From Diplosphaera chodatii (Eukaryota; Chlorophyta; Trebouxiophyceae; Prasiolales; Stichococcaceae), in NCBI GenBank assembly GCA_032358165.1, contig JAALGY010000012.1:2914001-2978000 (forward strand): a stretch of 64,000 nt of DNA, read 5' to 3'. Under the pieces are notes generated by a model. It was not told the origin of the DNA. It searched no databases and saw only the letters and a list, made by a program, of their open reading frames with translations. Every line of letters starts with the position of its first letter. The first letter of the stretch is position 1. The position numbers and the translations under genes are program-made. Of this stretch, positions 44,399-56,608 are shown piece after piece.

Positions 44399-47300
44399 AT
44401 GGCGATTGCATCCCCGCCCCGGCAGCGCAGCTCCTCGTCGCCGCAGAGTCGCAGCAGCACCTTCGGCACGGACGAGCCGCTGCGTCTGAACATCGGCGAC
44501 GGCCCAGGTGGGCGTTGATCAGCGGCATAGCTGCACCATGCGGCTGCTACAGCTGGCGGCACATGCACATGCCATCTCATCGGACTGCGGCTGCGCAGAC
44601 AGCAATGAGATTCATACTGCGTGACGCCAGGGGTGCAGCACGACGGTGTGCTGTGGTGTGTGGGATGTGTCGACACACCATCAAACACATGTGAGAACAC
44701 ATCTGGCAATCGCGGCAGGTGCCGGATACACAGCGGTGGATCCAGAGTCCCGCCGCATCGTTCCGACGGACGCGGAGCGGCAGGGCAAGACCGTGGTGAA
44801 GATGGTGTACGTGGTGCTTGAAGCGCAGTACCAGGTGGGGGGCGTGGTCGATGTCGCATCAGCTGCGGCTGCAGGATGCATGGGGACACGCCGCAGCGCC
44901 AGTGATGCAGCAGTCGCGGCGGCCACAGAGCCGTGCGCTGGCGAGCCACAGGGCATGTGCCATGCAGACGCGGTGCCTGATGCACTCTCAGCACCATCTG
45001 TCCAAGGTCCTTCCGCTCAGCTGTGGCCTGATGTCCGCAGGCGTCCCTGACGGCAGCTGTGCGCAACATCAACGCACACAACAAGCACATGGCCGTGGAG
45101 CTGGTGTGTACTCTGCCATCCATAGTGCTGCGTGCAGTGATCAGGCTGTGCCAAGCTTGGCATCATGGCATCACCACATCGCTGCATCGTCAAGGCGGTT
45201 ACCGTCAGCTCTGAGGTCCCAGCTCCCTTCCCATCCCATCAACCTGCCTATCACACTGCCCATCAGGTGGGCTACCTGCTGGAGGAGCTGCGCGATGCGT
45301 CCAACTTCAAGGCGCTGCAGGCCGACGTCGCCTCCGCCAACATCTTCATCGGCTCGCTCATCTTCATCGAGGAGCTGGCCGACAAGGTGGGCAGCCAGGA
45401 CACCTCCAGGACATGCCAGCACTGTGCCTGCCACGGGTTACCACAGGAAGCACATGAGAGTCCGTATTTAGTGATACAATATCGAATGCCAGAAAAACAG
45501 TATGCGAGGAGCTGAGCTCAGTGGCAGTAGAGGAAGGGAGTGTCAGTCCGAATCATTTCAGAGAACAACGCTGTCAATGTCTCTGCCTCTGGCTGCAGAT
45601 CGTGGAGGCGATCAGCCCTGTGCGGGATAACCTCGACGCCATCCTGGTGTTCCCGTCGATGCCGGCCGTCATGCGGCTGAACAAGCTGGGCAGCTTTTCG
45701 ATGAGCCAGCTGGGGCAGGGCAAGTCCGTCATCTCCGACTTCATGAAGAAGCAGGTGGGTGGTAGCTTATGGTGTATCTGTGTGGCGTATGCCCAAAGCC
45801 TGTGGGGCACCTGCTTTGCATCTTGACAGAGTGACATTGCTGCATGTGAGCTGTGCTCGTTGCACAGCAGTGGTCACAGTTGTTGGTGTGGTGAACCATA
45901 TGGCACGCACATATCAACCATGGCTGCTGACTGCACTGCTCTGCTGCTGCAGCGCAAGAACAACGAGAACTTTGAGGAGCAGATGCTGCAGCTCGTGCGC
46001 ACGCTGCCCAAGGTTGGTCGACATGCTGGCCAGCGCGCACGACGCCTGCTTCCATACCGTCACTGCCTGCTGAGCTGCTGACTGCTCCCTGCTGTCTGCT
46101 GGCCAATCGGCACTGTCATGCTTGCACAAGTGCGCTGCAACCTGCGAGCGGTGTGCTGATTGATCCCCCTTTCAAGGCTTCCTTCCCCTTGCAAACCGAC
46201 AGGTGCTCAAGTTCCTGCCGATGGAGAAGGCGCAGGATGCGCGCCACTTCGTGGAGTCGCTGCAGTACTGGCAGGGCGGCAACCCGGAGAACCTGGAGAA
46301 CCTCATCCTCAGCACCTCCGCAAACTACGTGCCCGCGCTCAAGGGCGTGGAGTTCAAGGTCGCCGAGCCGCAGCTGTTCCCCGAGGTCGGCATCTGGCAC
46401 CCGCTCGCGCCCGCCTACTACGAGGACCTCAAGGAGTACCTCAACTGGTGGGTGCAACTTGAGATACGTATTGGGTAGTGAACATCTGGCACAGTCACGA
46501 AATTGCTGAGGGGTGACAGATGGGGCTGGTTGCAGCCAGAGTTTTCTCATGCTCTGCTGGCGTCCATGCACCATAAAGCCATAAAATTTACACCTGCTTT
46601 GTCACTGGTCACTCCCTGTCGGTCCGTACTTCTGTGGGAAGCTCGGGCCACAGCACTCAGGGTATCGTCATGCTGTGCCAGTTATGTGCGCACAAGCTGT
46701 CGAGGTGCCCCACCAAAGGCTTCATGGCTCTCATATGTTTACTCGGCTCCTTGCCTGTGCAGGTACGACACACGGTCGGACGTGAAGTTCGAGAAGGACG
46801 CGCCCATCATCGGGCTGGTGCTGCAGCGCAGCCACCTGGTAACAGGCGACGAGGGCCACTACTCGGGCGTGGTTTCGAACCTGGAGTCCCGCGGCGCCAA
46901 GGTGCGTTGCTGAGCCGTGACCAACTGTGCCGCTCTGGCAGCCACTTACCTCAATCACTAAGATCTACAACAGTACCAAGTACCTCTAGTACAAGCAGCC
47001 GATCACCCAGCGCAGTCCGGCGCCAATTGAGAGCACACCACCATGTCGTTGCCAAAGGCATGAACTTGGCAGAGGCATCAACTTGCATGCCGTGGTGGAC
47101 AGCAGACCAGGCAGGCAGCGGCCAGCGTCGGCAACTTGTGTTGGCGGCTGCAGGTCATCCCGGTGTTTGCCGGCGGCCTGGACTTCTCCTCCCCCGTCAA
47201 GAAGTTCTTCTTCGACCCCCTGGGCTCCGGCAAGGCCTTCGTGTCCACCGTGGTGTCGCTCACAGGTGGGCTGCATTGTCGCCTGTGCCTTGAGGCCCAA

Positions 47301-50300
47301 GCGGCATTCCTGCACCTCCTGCTGCGGCATGCCAGAAAGCAGATGTGCCCGCAGCCCTGCTGACTGGCACTCTGCACCCTGGCTGCATCTATGGCACCTA
47401 TGACGGAGCTGCCCTGATGATCCCAAGGCGGCTGCCCCATTTGCTGAGCATGGCTGCTGGTCTCCGCTGCAGGGTTTGCACTAGTGGGCGGCCCGGCGCG
47501 GCAGGACGCGCCCAAGGCCGTGGAGGCCCTGAAGCGGCTGAACGTGCCCTACCTCGTCTCCCTGCCCCTGGTGTTCCAGACCACCGAGGAGTGGATGGAC
47601 TCGGAGCTGGGGCTGCACCCGGTGCAGGTCGCACTGCAGGTGCCGCTTCCAGCTTCCGACTGGTGTTGCCCACTGACCATGCTCGCACATCCAGTGCTGC
47701 TGCCTTGATTTGTCGTCGTCTTGTGCGATCTGCGACCGAGGGACGTCCTCTCCGCAACAGGTGGCGCTGCCGGAGCTGGATGGCGCGCTGGAGCCGATCA
47801 TCTTTGCCGGCCGCGACTCCAACACTGGCAAGAGCCACTCGCTGCCGGTGCGGACATTACTGTCAGTCGCCTGTTGCAACATGCTGTGTGCTCACATTCC
47901 TTCCAGTGCACTGAAGCTCAGGACCTGCTATCACTGGTTCACCATTGTGCTATGCTGGCCACTACCCAGGAGCTGAAGTTTGGGTTTCTACATCTGTCAC
48001 ATCACAGGACCGCATTGACAGTCTGGCGGAGCGCGCGATCAAGTGGGCCAGCCTGGCGCGCAAGAAGAACGCGCACAAGAAGCTGGCAGTCACAGTGTTC
48101 AGCTTCCCGCCCGACAAGGGCAACGTCGGCACCGCCGCCTACCTCAACGTCTTCGGCTCCATCTACCGCGTGCTGAAGGTGCGACTCGTGCCGCAGCCCT
48201 TCACGCCTTTGCTGCTGTACGCGCCCAGCATACAAATGTGCATGTGGTTTGCCAGATGCAGGAGCTGCACATCAGGATCTTTTGCAGCTGCAAGATGTGC
48301 AGCAAGCGTGTGCTGCGTTGGCGGTTCAGCTGGCGGCGCCACTCATAGACATCTTGCATGTCCTGACTATGCAGGAGCTGCAAGACGATGGCTACAATGT
48401 GGGCGAGCTGCCAGAGGAAGAGGGCGGCCTCATCAAGAGCGTGCTGAACGATGAGACGGCGCGCTTCAACTCCGCGGACCTCAACATCGCATACAAGATG
48501 AGCGTGCCCGAGTACCAGCGGCTGTGCCCCTATGCGGAGGCCCTGGAGGAGAACTGGGGCAAGCCGCCAGGTGTGCAGGCTGCTCCGTCCGGCCGGCTGA
48601 CCTGTTTATCTCGTAGTCTGCAGCACTGGCCAGGTTCTGATACTGACAGATGTGGACTGCTGTGCTTACACTGTGCGCATGCTGCACCGCAGGCAACCTG
48701 AACACCAATGGACAGGAGCTGCTGGTGTACGGCCGCCACTTCGGCAACATCTTCATCGGCGTGCAGGTGTGCAAGTTGCCACCTCTTGTTGCGCTATTAC
48801 CTGCAACTCTGTCTGCCGTGTGACTGCTGCAAATGTCACAAATGTCACTCACACTTCATCTGCGTATCAGAGGCCACCACCATGCTAGCAGACCTGCGGT
48901 GCTATAGCACCTCTTGACATGCGAACATCTGCCTGCTGCAGCCCACATTCGGTTACGAGGGCGACCCGATGCGGCTGCTGTTCTCCAAGTCCGCCAGCCC
49001 GCACCACGGCTTCGCGGCCTACTACACCTACCTGGAGCACGTCTTCAAGGTGTGCAGCAGCTGCGGTGTGGATCAGCACTGGCGAAGGTTTTGCAGAGCC
49101 ACAAGCGTCCGCTCATCTCATGTACATCTGTGAAACTGAATGTTGCACAGCTGACTACCAACAGCACCGATATAAATTTGCATGATGTGGCTGCTGCAGG
49201 CGGATGCAGTGCTGCACTTCGGCACCCATGGCTCGCTGGAGTTCATGCCCGGCAAGCAGGTAGGTCTTGGGAGGACTCACAACATTGCACAGCTGTGGAG
49301 ACCTGCGCTTGAGCCATGCATATTTGCACACGTCTCAGACCTCTCGCAACTGGGGTCCTGTATTGTGCGCAGGTCGGCATGTCGGGCGTGTGCTACCCGG
49401 ACAGCCTGATTGCGTCCACGCCAAACCTGTACTACTACGCAGCCAACAACCCCAGCGAGGCGACCATCGCCAAACGCCGCTCGTACGCCAACACCATCTC
49501 CTACCTCACCCCGCCCGCAGAGAACGCCGGCCTGTACAAGGGCCTGAAGGTAAGGGCGATGCATACCGAGTTTGCTGGTGATATCCTCTGGCTGTGTCCA
49601 AGGTCCTGAGCTTCGGCTGCCCATATGGAGCATGGTTCAAGCTGGGGACTGTAACGCACTGCCGCAACAGACCATGCAGAGCACCAGCGCCCTTCTGACG
49701 TTCTGGCTTGCCCCGTTGTGCCCATAGGAGCTGAAGGAGCTGATCGCCAGCTACCAGACGCTGCGGGAGGGGGGCCGCGGCCCGGCCATCGCCTCCACCA
49801 TCATCTCCACCGCCCGCGTGTGCAACATGGACAAGGATTGCAACCTGCCGCCCGACGAGACGGACACGGGCGCGATGCCGCTGGACGAGCGCGACCAGAT
49901 CGTCGGCAACGTGTACCGCAAGTGAGGGCCCTGCCATGCTTGCATGTATATACGGGTCACACGGGATTTGGTCTAGGTGGTGGTGTACCATGACAGCACA
50001 CAAGCAACGACCTGACGTTGGAATTGCTTATTTTTGTTGCCAGCCACCCCACTACCTGCACGGGATACTTGATGTGGCACCGCTGCAAGGCTGCTGCAGT
50101 TGTTCAAGGCCGTACCATCACTCGCCAGCCAGACATTCTTCCCTCGTGTGCCCCAGGCTGATGGAGATCGAGTCGCGGCTGCTGCCGTGCGGGCTGCATG
50201 TGGTCGGCTCCCCGCCCTCCGCCCCCGAGGTATTAAACACGTACAGTGATATCTGGTGTCAAATCAGGAAATGACATCAAACAGCAAAGAGCCAGAGTCT

Positions 50301-53300
50301 GCTGTCAAAACATCAACGAAGCAGCTGTTCGTCCCTGGTCACAGGCCGTCGCCACGCTGGTGTCCATCTCTGAGATCGACCGCCCGGAGAACGACCCCCC
50401 CACCGCGGGCCTGCCCGGCATCATGGCCCGCGCCATCGGCCGCCGCATCGAGGACATCTACGCCGCCAACAACAAGGTGGGCCTTCAGCTTACAGTGCTC
50501 TGTGCTTGCAACCTGCTGGCCAGCACCGCACCTGCACCCAAGCTCCCAAACACAAGTCACCTGCATCTGGCACCTTTGCAGAAGCTGCATTGGATCGTGT
50601 CTGCACCCAGCTAGCCAGTCTTACTGGAGGGACCACACAGGGAAGCTCAGCACGATGCAGCGTGTACTGTCGCGGGCAGCCACAGTCGGGTTGTGTGCAC
50701 CGCTGCAGGGCATCCTGGCGGACGTGGAGCTGCTGCAGGAGATCACCATGGCGAGCCGGGAGGCGGTGGGCGCCTTTGTGGCGGACCGCACCGACCGGGA
50801 GGGCCGCGTGTCCAGCTCCGCGCTCAAGAACTTCGCGCGCCTCGCCAACCTCGACCGCGAGCCGTACATGAAGGCGCTGGAGGTGCGGCTGCACAGAGAC
50901 CTGTCCCTTGATGCCGAGTGGGCCCGACGCTCCGGTGAAAGGAGGGGCGTGCAGGCGGCCGAGTTGAGGCCGCTGGTGCAGCTCCAGTGACGACAGCCAA
51001 GCACTTTGTTTTCAAGCCGACGCGCCCGCGAGGGTCGGGGCGCAGCCCTGTAGTGGTCTGCCCCGGCGGCTGCATCGGTGGCGCGGCGCACCCTTGTTGC
51101 ATGACGATCCACGACAGATATCGGAGGAGCTGCGATTGCATCTAATATCACTGAACACTACATCTGCATCCAGCGATTGTTGCAGATGTACAGAAGTGCT
51201 AGCGCCTGACTTCTGTAGATGCTGGTGATCTGTGACCTGTGCTTGCCACCGCGAGGGTGCTGATATGTGTGCCCTTTCCTGTGCTGCAGAAGACGCAGTT
51301 CAAGAAGGCCAACCTGCAGGACATGCGGCTGCTGTTCACCTACCTGGAGTTCTGCCTGGAGCAGGTGTGCCACTAACACTGCACCCTGCCACACACTTGC
51401 GTCCTGCTGTTGGCAACTCGGGGCGCCTGGCGTGTCTGCCTCCCCTGTGCTCCTGAGCATGAGTCGCGCTTGTTGACGCAGTGTGCACCCTCCTCATGGC
51501 TGAGTCTCCACTGAGGGATGCCGCAACACGCTGCAATGTTTGCGCTGCAGATCGTGAAGGACAACGAGCTGGGCGCCCTGAAGCAGGGCCTCAACGGCGA
51601 GTACGTCGAGCCCGGGCCCGGCGGCGACCCCATCCGCAACCCCAAGGTATCGTTGTGAACCTGCTGACACTACATCAGTCACAGTCGCAGGTCTTGGACG
51701 AAAGCATAGCTATTGCCAGGGATAAAGGATGTGCAAGCCACCCCACTCAGAGGACCTGCAAGGTCATGCCGCCTCTGTGACTGGACCGTCAGCAGCAGCG
51801 GTTGGTGTGCGACAGAGGAGCCCCTCCTGCTGCAGGTGCTGCCAACGGGGAAGAACATCCACGCGCTGGACCCGCAGTCCATCCCCACGACCGCGGCGGT
51901 GGCGTCGGCGACCGTGGTGGTGGACCGCCTGCTGAAGCGCCAGAAGCTGGACAACGGCGGCAAGTGGCCCGAGACGATCGCGGTGGTACTGTGGGGCACC
52001 GACAACATCAAGACCTACGGCGAGTCGCTCGCGCAGGTGAGCCGCGGCCGCTTGCCAGCCGCCTGGAGCATGGCTCATGCACCTATCAGACATTCCTTGA
52101 GTTCAGTGCATCGAATGAAGTCCGGCCACACTGGCTCAGGTAGCAGTCCATACAGCTTTGACTTGACAGCCGCCTCAAGATTCTAGCGTTCTGGCATCTG
52201 TTGACGCTCCTGTGACTCCTGTACATTGGGTGCTCTCATGAGGGGCCTGTCTTTGATGCTGTGGTTCTTCTGCTTTGGCAGGTCATGATCATGGTGGGCG
52301 TGAAGCCGGTGGCGGACGCGCTGGGGCGTGTCAACAAGCTGGAGGTCATCCCGATTGAGGAGCTGGGCCGGCCGCGCATCGACGTCGTCGTCAACTGCTC
52401 CGGCGTCTTCCGCGACCTGTTCGTCAACCAGGTGACAGACAGATCGTTTGCTTCCCTCCCTTGTCGCTGCTTGCACAGCCACCCTGGCGCCTTCTGCATG
52501 CATGCTGTATGCTCATCAGGTTGGGGCTCTGCACCGAGCGTGTGTCTATCTCATCATCTTCGGCTGTGACCTGGGCCGCTGAGCTACAATGTGCGGCGTG
52601 AGGTGTTGCACTTCATGCACATAGCTCAAGCGCCTGACCCAGAAATGTCGTGTGTCGTGTTTGCAGATGAACCTGCTGGACCGTGCAGTGAAGCTGGCAG
52701 CAGAGCAGGACGAGCCGGATGACATGAACTTCGTCCGGAAGCACGCCAGGGAGCAGGTGCGCTGTAGCAGCGGAACACATGTTCTTGTGCCAAAGCCATG
52801 GCTGCTTTAGGGCATTGCTGCCGGAGAACGGCACTTACATACCGCTCTTGCCGCATGCAAAGCCACACGCTGTCAAGACTGTTGCTGTCAATTAAACGCG
52901 ACGCAATGGGTGCACATTGTTTGCTGCGTGTGCTGGTTATGATACACAAACATGCCGAACGTGCTGCAGGCCGAGGAGCGGGGGATCAGCATGCGGGAGG
53001 CCGCCTGCCGCATCTTCTCCAATGCCAGCGGCAGCTACAGCTCCAACGTCAACCTGGCCGTGGAGAACAGCTCCTGGTGCGCTGTGCTGTTGGCTGTGCT
53101 GTTCCCCCACCTCAGGTGGCAGGCTGTGCTGCGGCAGGTCACAGCTGCCTGATGGTGTGCGTTGCTGTTCCAAGCTGGGTCTTGCGGCACCCTGTTGCCA
53201 GCCGGGTTGCTGAGCGGGGGGTGGTGTGTCCAGGTCTGACGAGCAGCAGCTTCAGGAGATGTACCTGTCGCGCAAGAGCTTCGCCTTCAACAGTGACCGG

Positions 53301-55373
53301 TGCGTTCAGCACTGCAGCAGTGCATGGAGAGTTACGGTCAGCTGATCTCAGTCGATCTGCCTGTTGCCTCCGAAGAAAAGGCTACATCAGTGCGCTCCAA
53401 CTGCACAAACGAAGCGCTGTCCGTGTTTCAGGAGCGTCACGTTGCTTGTCTCTGCAGGCCGGGCGCCGGTGGCGAGGCAAACAGGGAAGGCTTCGAGTCG
53501 GCAATGAAGACCGTCGATGCCACCTTCCAGGTGTGCATGAATGCTGATGCAGCATATTGTGTGCCGACTGCCATCAATTGCAAGCCGTCAGCAATCCTGT
53601 CCTGGTTCACACACATGACGCCAACACCCGGCGCTGCTGTGGCAGTGGTTCAGTCTTGCAGCAGCGCCTCTGTCAGCCACTGCCCCAGCAGCAGGGACAC
53701 AGTCACAATCGACACTGGCCCTTTGTGAACCCAAACCCAGGCGCTGGTTTGATGCTGACTTGCTGCCGTGTGTGCTGCCGCAGAACCTGGACAGCAGCGA
53801 GATCAGCCTGACGGACGTCAGCCACTACTTCGACAGCGACCCCACCAAGCTGGTGTCGGGGCTGCGCGGGGATGGCAAGATGCCGTCGTCCTACATCGCA
53901 GGTGCGGCCCCGGCTGCCGGCTCGCTTCTGCAGAGCTCACGCTTCCTATGTTGCTGTGTCACCATCATGTCTCTGCAAGTGCACACCTCCATCTGGGGCT
54001 GCAAGCCAATCTGGGGCTGCAAGCCAGCTGGTGCAGTGGCTTGAGGGTTGCGGACCTGTGTGTTGTGCCTGGTTCATCCTACTGATTGGCATTTGTGCGA
54101 CGCTGACCCTTGGCTTGTGCCGCTGCAGACACGACCACAGCCAACGCCCAGGTCCGCACGCTGTCCGAGACAGTGCGCCTGGACGCCAGGTGCCCACCCC
54201 TCTGATTTCTCCGCCCCTGCACACTGCACGCCCATGCCTGCCATCTTAGGACATACACAGTTTGTACCGTCCAGTGTCTGTACAGTCAGCTGCTGTACAC
54301 AATTGCCCACTGTGTGTGCACACGAGATGCCCAGTCAGGCCCAGGCCCAGGCCCATCAACCAGTTGTGGAGATGCGTGCCATTCAGATCGTCTATGCCCT
54401 TTGGGTTCCTGTGCACATGCACGCCTGCTGAGCTCAGTTCGTGCCATTGCCGCAGGACCAAGCTGCTGAACCCCAAGTGGTACGAGGGCATGCTGGGCAG
54501 CGGCTACGAGGGGGTGCGGGAGATCCAGAAGCGGCTGACCAACACGATGGGCTGGTCCGCCACCTCGGGCACCGTCGACAACTGGGTGTACGACGAGGCC
54601 AACAAGTGCGGCCCCTCCCATGCTGTTTGAGTATGCCACTAGTGGGTTGCGTCTGAAGTGGGCAGTGGCATGCATTGCAACCTCGTGCAGCAGTGATGCC
54701 ATCACGGCAGCAAGCATTGGCCCTGATTGGCAGGCTCAGGGTCGCATGCAGCATGCCCTAAGGCGGCTGGCTTAGTGCGTCTGTGTAACCTCTGCAGGAC
54801 GTACATTGAGGACGCTGAGATGCAGCAGCGGCTGATGGAGACCAACCCCAACTCCTTCCGCAAGCTCGTCGCCAGCTTCCTGGAGGTGTGCTTCCTACTG
54901 CCGCCACCCCGCCCCTGCTGCGCCTGCCGCCCATGTCTCCCCCACGCTTCCCGTCTCAAACGGCGAACATGCTGCCTGCTGTCTGTGTGTGCGTGTTGGG
55001 GCGCGTTTTGGACCGCTTGTGGAAATTGCTGGCTCACTGCCGGCACTGCTTCAACGGTGCAGGCCAACGGCCGCGGCTACTGGGACACCACTGAGGAGAA
55101 CCTGGAGCGCCTGCGCCAGCTGTACACCGATGTCGAGGTGATCACACTTTACAGTGCATGCAATCTACGTATGCAAGTGGAGCTACGGCGTCCGACCGCG
55201 GTATCAGCTGGTTCTGCGGAGGCTGCCTTCAATACCCTAGCACTGCACCACAACATGTTCTGCCACCGCTTACTGCTCAAGCTTTGATGGTTGTGCACTC
55301 TACCTGAACAGGCAAACCCTAAACCCTAATGCTCCCTGCCATGTGTCTGCAGGACCAGATTGAGGGCGTCTGA
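44399..55373 (+). CDS. CHLH: Magnesium chelatase H subunit, chloroplast (about 30 exons)
   Basis: CHLH binds protoporphyrin IX and is the catalytic subunit of the ChlH-ChlI-ChlD complex that inserts Mg2+, the first committed step of chlorophyll synthesis. Recognised blocks run in order. The N-terminal domain has [20 protein letters not shown] (from about 44745) and [11 protein letters not shown] (44800-44832). [20 protein letters not shown] lies at 45283-45340 and [24 protein letters not shown] sequence near 45670-45730. [20 protein letters not shown] spans 46264-46322 and [20 protein letters not shown] 47155-47214. [14 protein letters not shown], with the conserved [11 protein letters not shown], is at 49217-49258; [12 protein letters not shown] follows at about 49377. 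[19 protein letters not shown] lies at 51847-51904, [18 protein letters not shown] at 52372-52425 and [19 protein letters not shown] at 54549-54605. The protein ends with DQIEGV and a stop at 55371-55373. Length matches the family (about 1300-1400 residues). I chose the ATG at 44399 because it has an ACCATGG context and its exon joins in phase. A transit peptide should exist and may begin further upstream. Confidence 0.95.
54000..54033 (+). repeat. Short direct repeat in a CHLH intron
   Basis: The word tctggggctgcaagccaa is repeated head to tail with one change in an intron of CHLH. It is a simple slippage-type duplication with no coding effect. Confidence 0.7.
55314..55330 (+). repeat. Two-unit interstitial telomere-like motif
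   Basis: The last CHLH intron contains aaaccctaaaccctaa, two units of the plant-type telomere repeat CCCTAAA. Two units may arise by chance or by break repair. There is no sign of a chromosome end here. Confidence 0.5.
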
Positions 55374-56608
55374 GCCAGCACTCATGGCCGCCGGTGCAAC
55401 AATGCGCCAGCCGGCTGCACAGAACTCGGATCATGAGGGGAGTGGGCGGCCGCCCGGAAGGGGGCCGTCGCCGCACGACAGGGCGCCGCAGGGGAGCTGC
55501 AGCGGCGTCTGGGACAGCGCATGCTGCAGGGGGGGCCATGCTGGAGCTCATGCAGCCCGCGACGATGGGATCATGGTGAACAGCTGGAAACATGTAGTTT
55601 GCGATCGCAAGGGAGCGTGGGGACATGCGGACGCGTCATATGACGCGCCTCTTTTGCAACACGACGCATGTCAACACTCGAACCGTTTCAATTTTGTTGG
55701 GTATTACGTTTCTGCTCTGAGCGAGAGAGTCGGCGTTGAACATTGGCGCACTGCCCCCCCGCTGTTGCATTGGCTCAGCAAATTCTCTTGTAACACATGA
55801 ATGAGTTGGATGTATCACATCTGCACGGGGGCTGTTTCTCTGAGATGTGTACACCGCGCCTCTGCTGTCTGCTTCAGCTGCGGCATCAGCAATATGTTGC
55901 ACGGCGAAGCTAGCAGTGCACGCTGCAGCTACAAGCCTGCATCATTGAGCTTGGTAGTTCACTCGAGGACTGCAGTAATAGAGCTCATGGTCGTTGCATT
56001 TGCGGTGTTGTTTGCACCGAGTGAACGAAGAGTGCAGGTATGTGCAATGCATGGACACAAACCCAGCAAGTCGCGTCAATTGTTCGATGGATGCATGTAT
56101 GTTTATGGGCGCCGTCCGCGAATCCAGTGACCGATTATGTCCAGTAAGGGCCGTTGTGCAGCATCAGTTTGCTGATTTCGGAAGATGACCCCACATGCAC
56201 GTGCACATTACAAATAGCTGGTGCAGAGGTATAGTCTTCAACCTCAGCCAGTGATGCCAGAGCATAGCTACATGTCGTATTGTTACTAGTCCCTGTGCGA
56301 GCGTCGCAGTCGCACTGGTGGGCTGTGCGCGCCTTGTGCATGTGCGCATCCCCGCACTGCCATCGTCAACTATCAGCCCAGGGCGGAACCATTTGCATGC
56401 ATACAAGCCGCTGTCAGGTACTTTGTGCGTCGTCACACCCTACAAACCCTTTCACATTCGCAAGGTTGCCCCCAGATAAGCATCTCTGATCAGGTTGCGC
56501 CAGATGCTGGGCAGGATCTACGCGCTACTGCAGGCCTGAAGTGATGTGAGATGCTGTAGGGCCCTGTCTAGTCAAAAGTTCGGAGCGTGAGAGCCCTGAC
56601 GCGGCGCC
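55374..56608. other. CHLH 3' UTR and channel-gene promoter region
   Basis: About 1.2 kb without a recognised gene. The CHLH 3' UTR probably ends near the TGTAA at 55789-55793. The rest should contain the promoter and 5' UTR of the channel gene. Small open frames look random. Confidence 0.45.
55789..55793 (+). terminator. Candidate poly(A) signal TGTAA for CHLH
   Basis: TGTAA lies about 420 bp after the CHLH stop, in the expected orientation. The assignment rests on position and on the known green-algal signal only. Confidence 0.4.

Noticed and set aside
44251..45123. 290-residue open frame, minus strand
   Set aside because: It is antisense to CHLH exons containing the diagnostic [12 protein letters not shown] block.
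55314..55330. Telomere or chromosome end
   Set aside because: There are only two repeat units, and they lie inside an intron of an intact gene.
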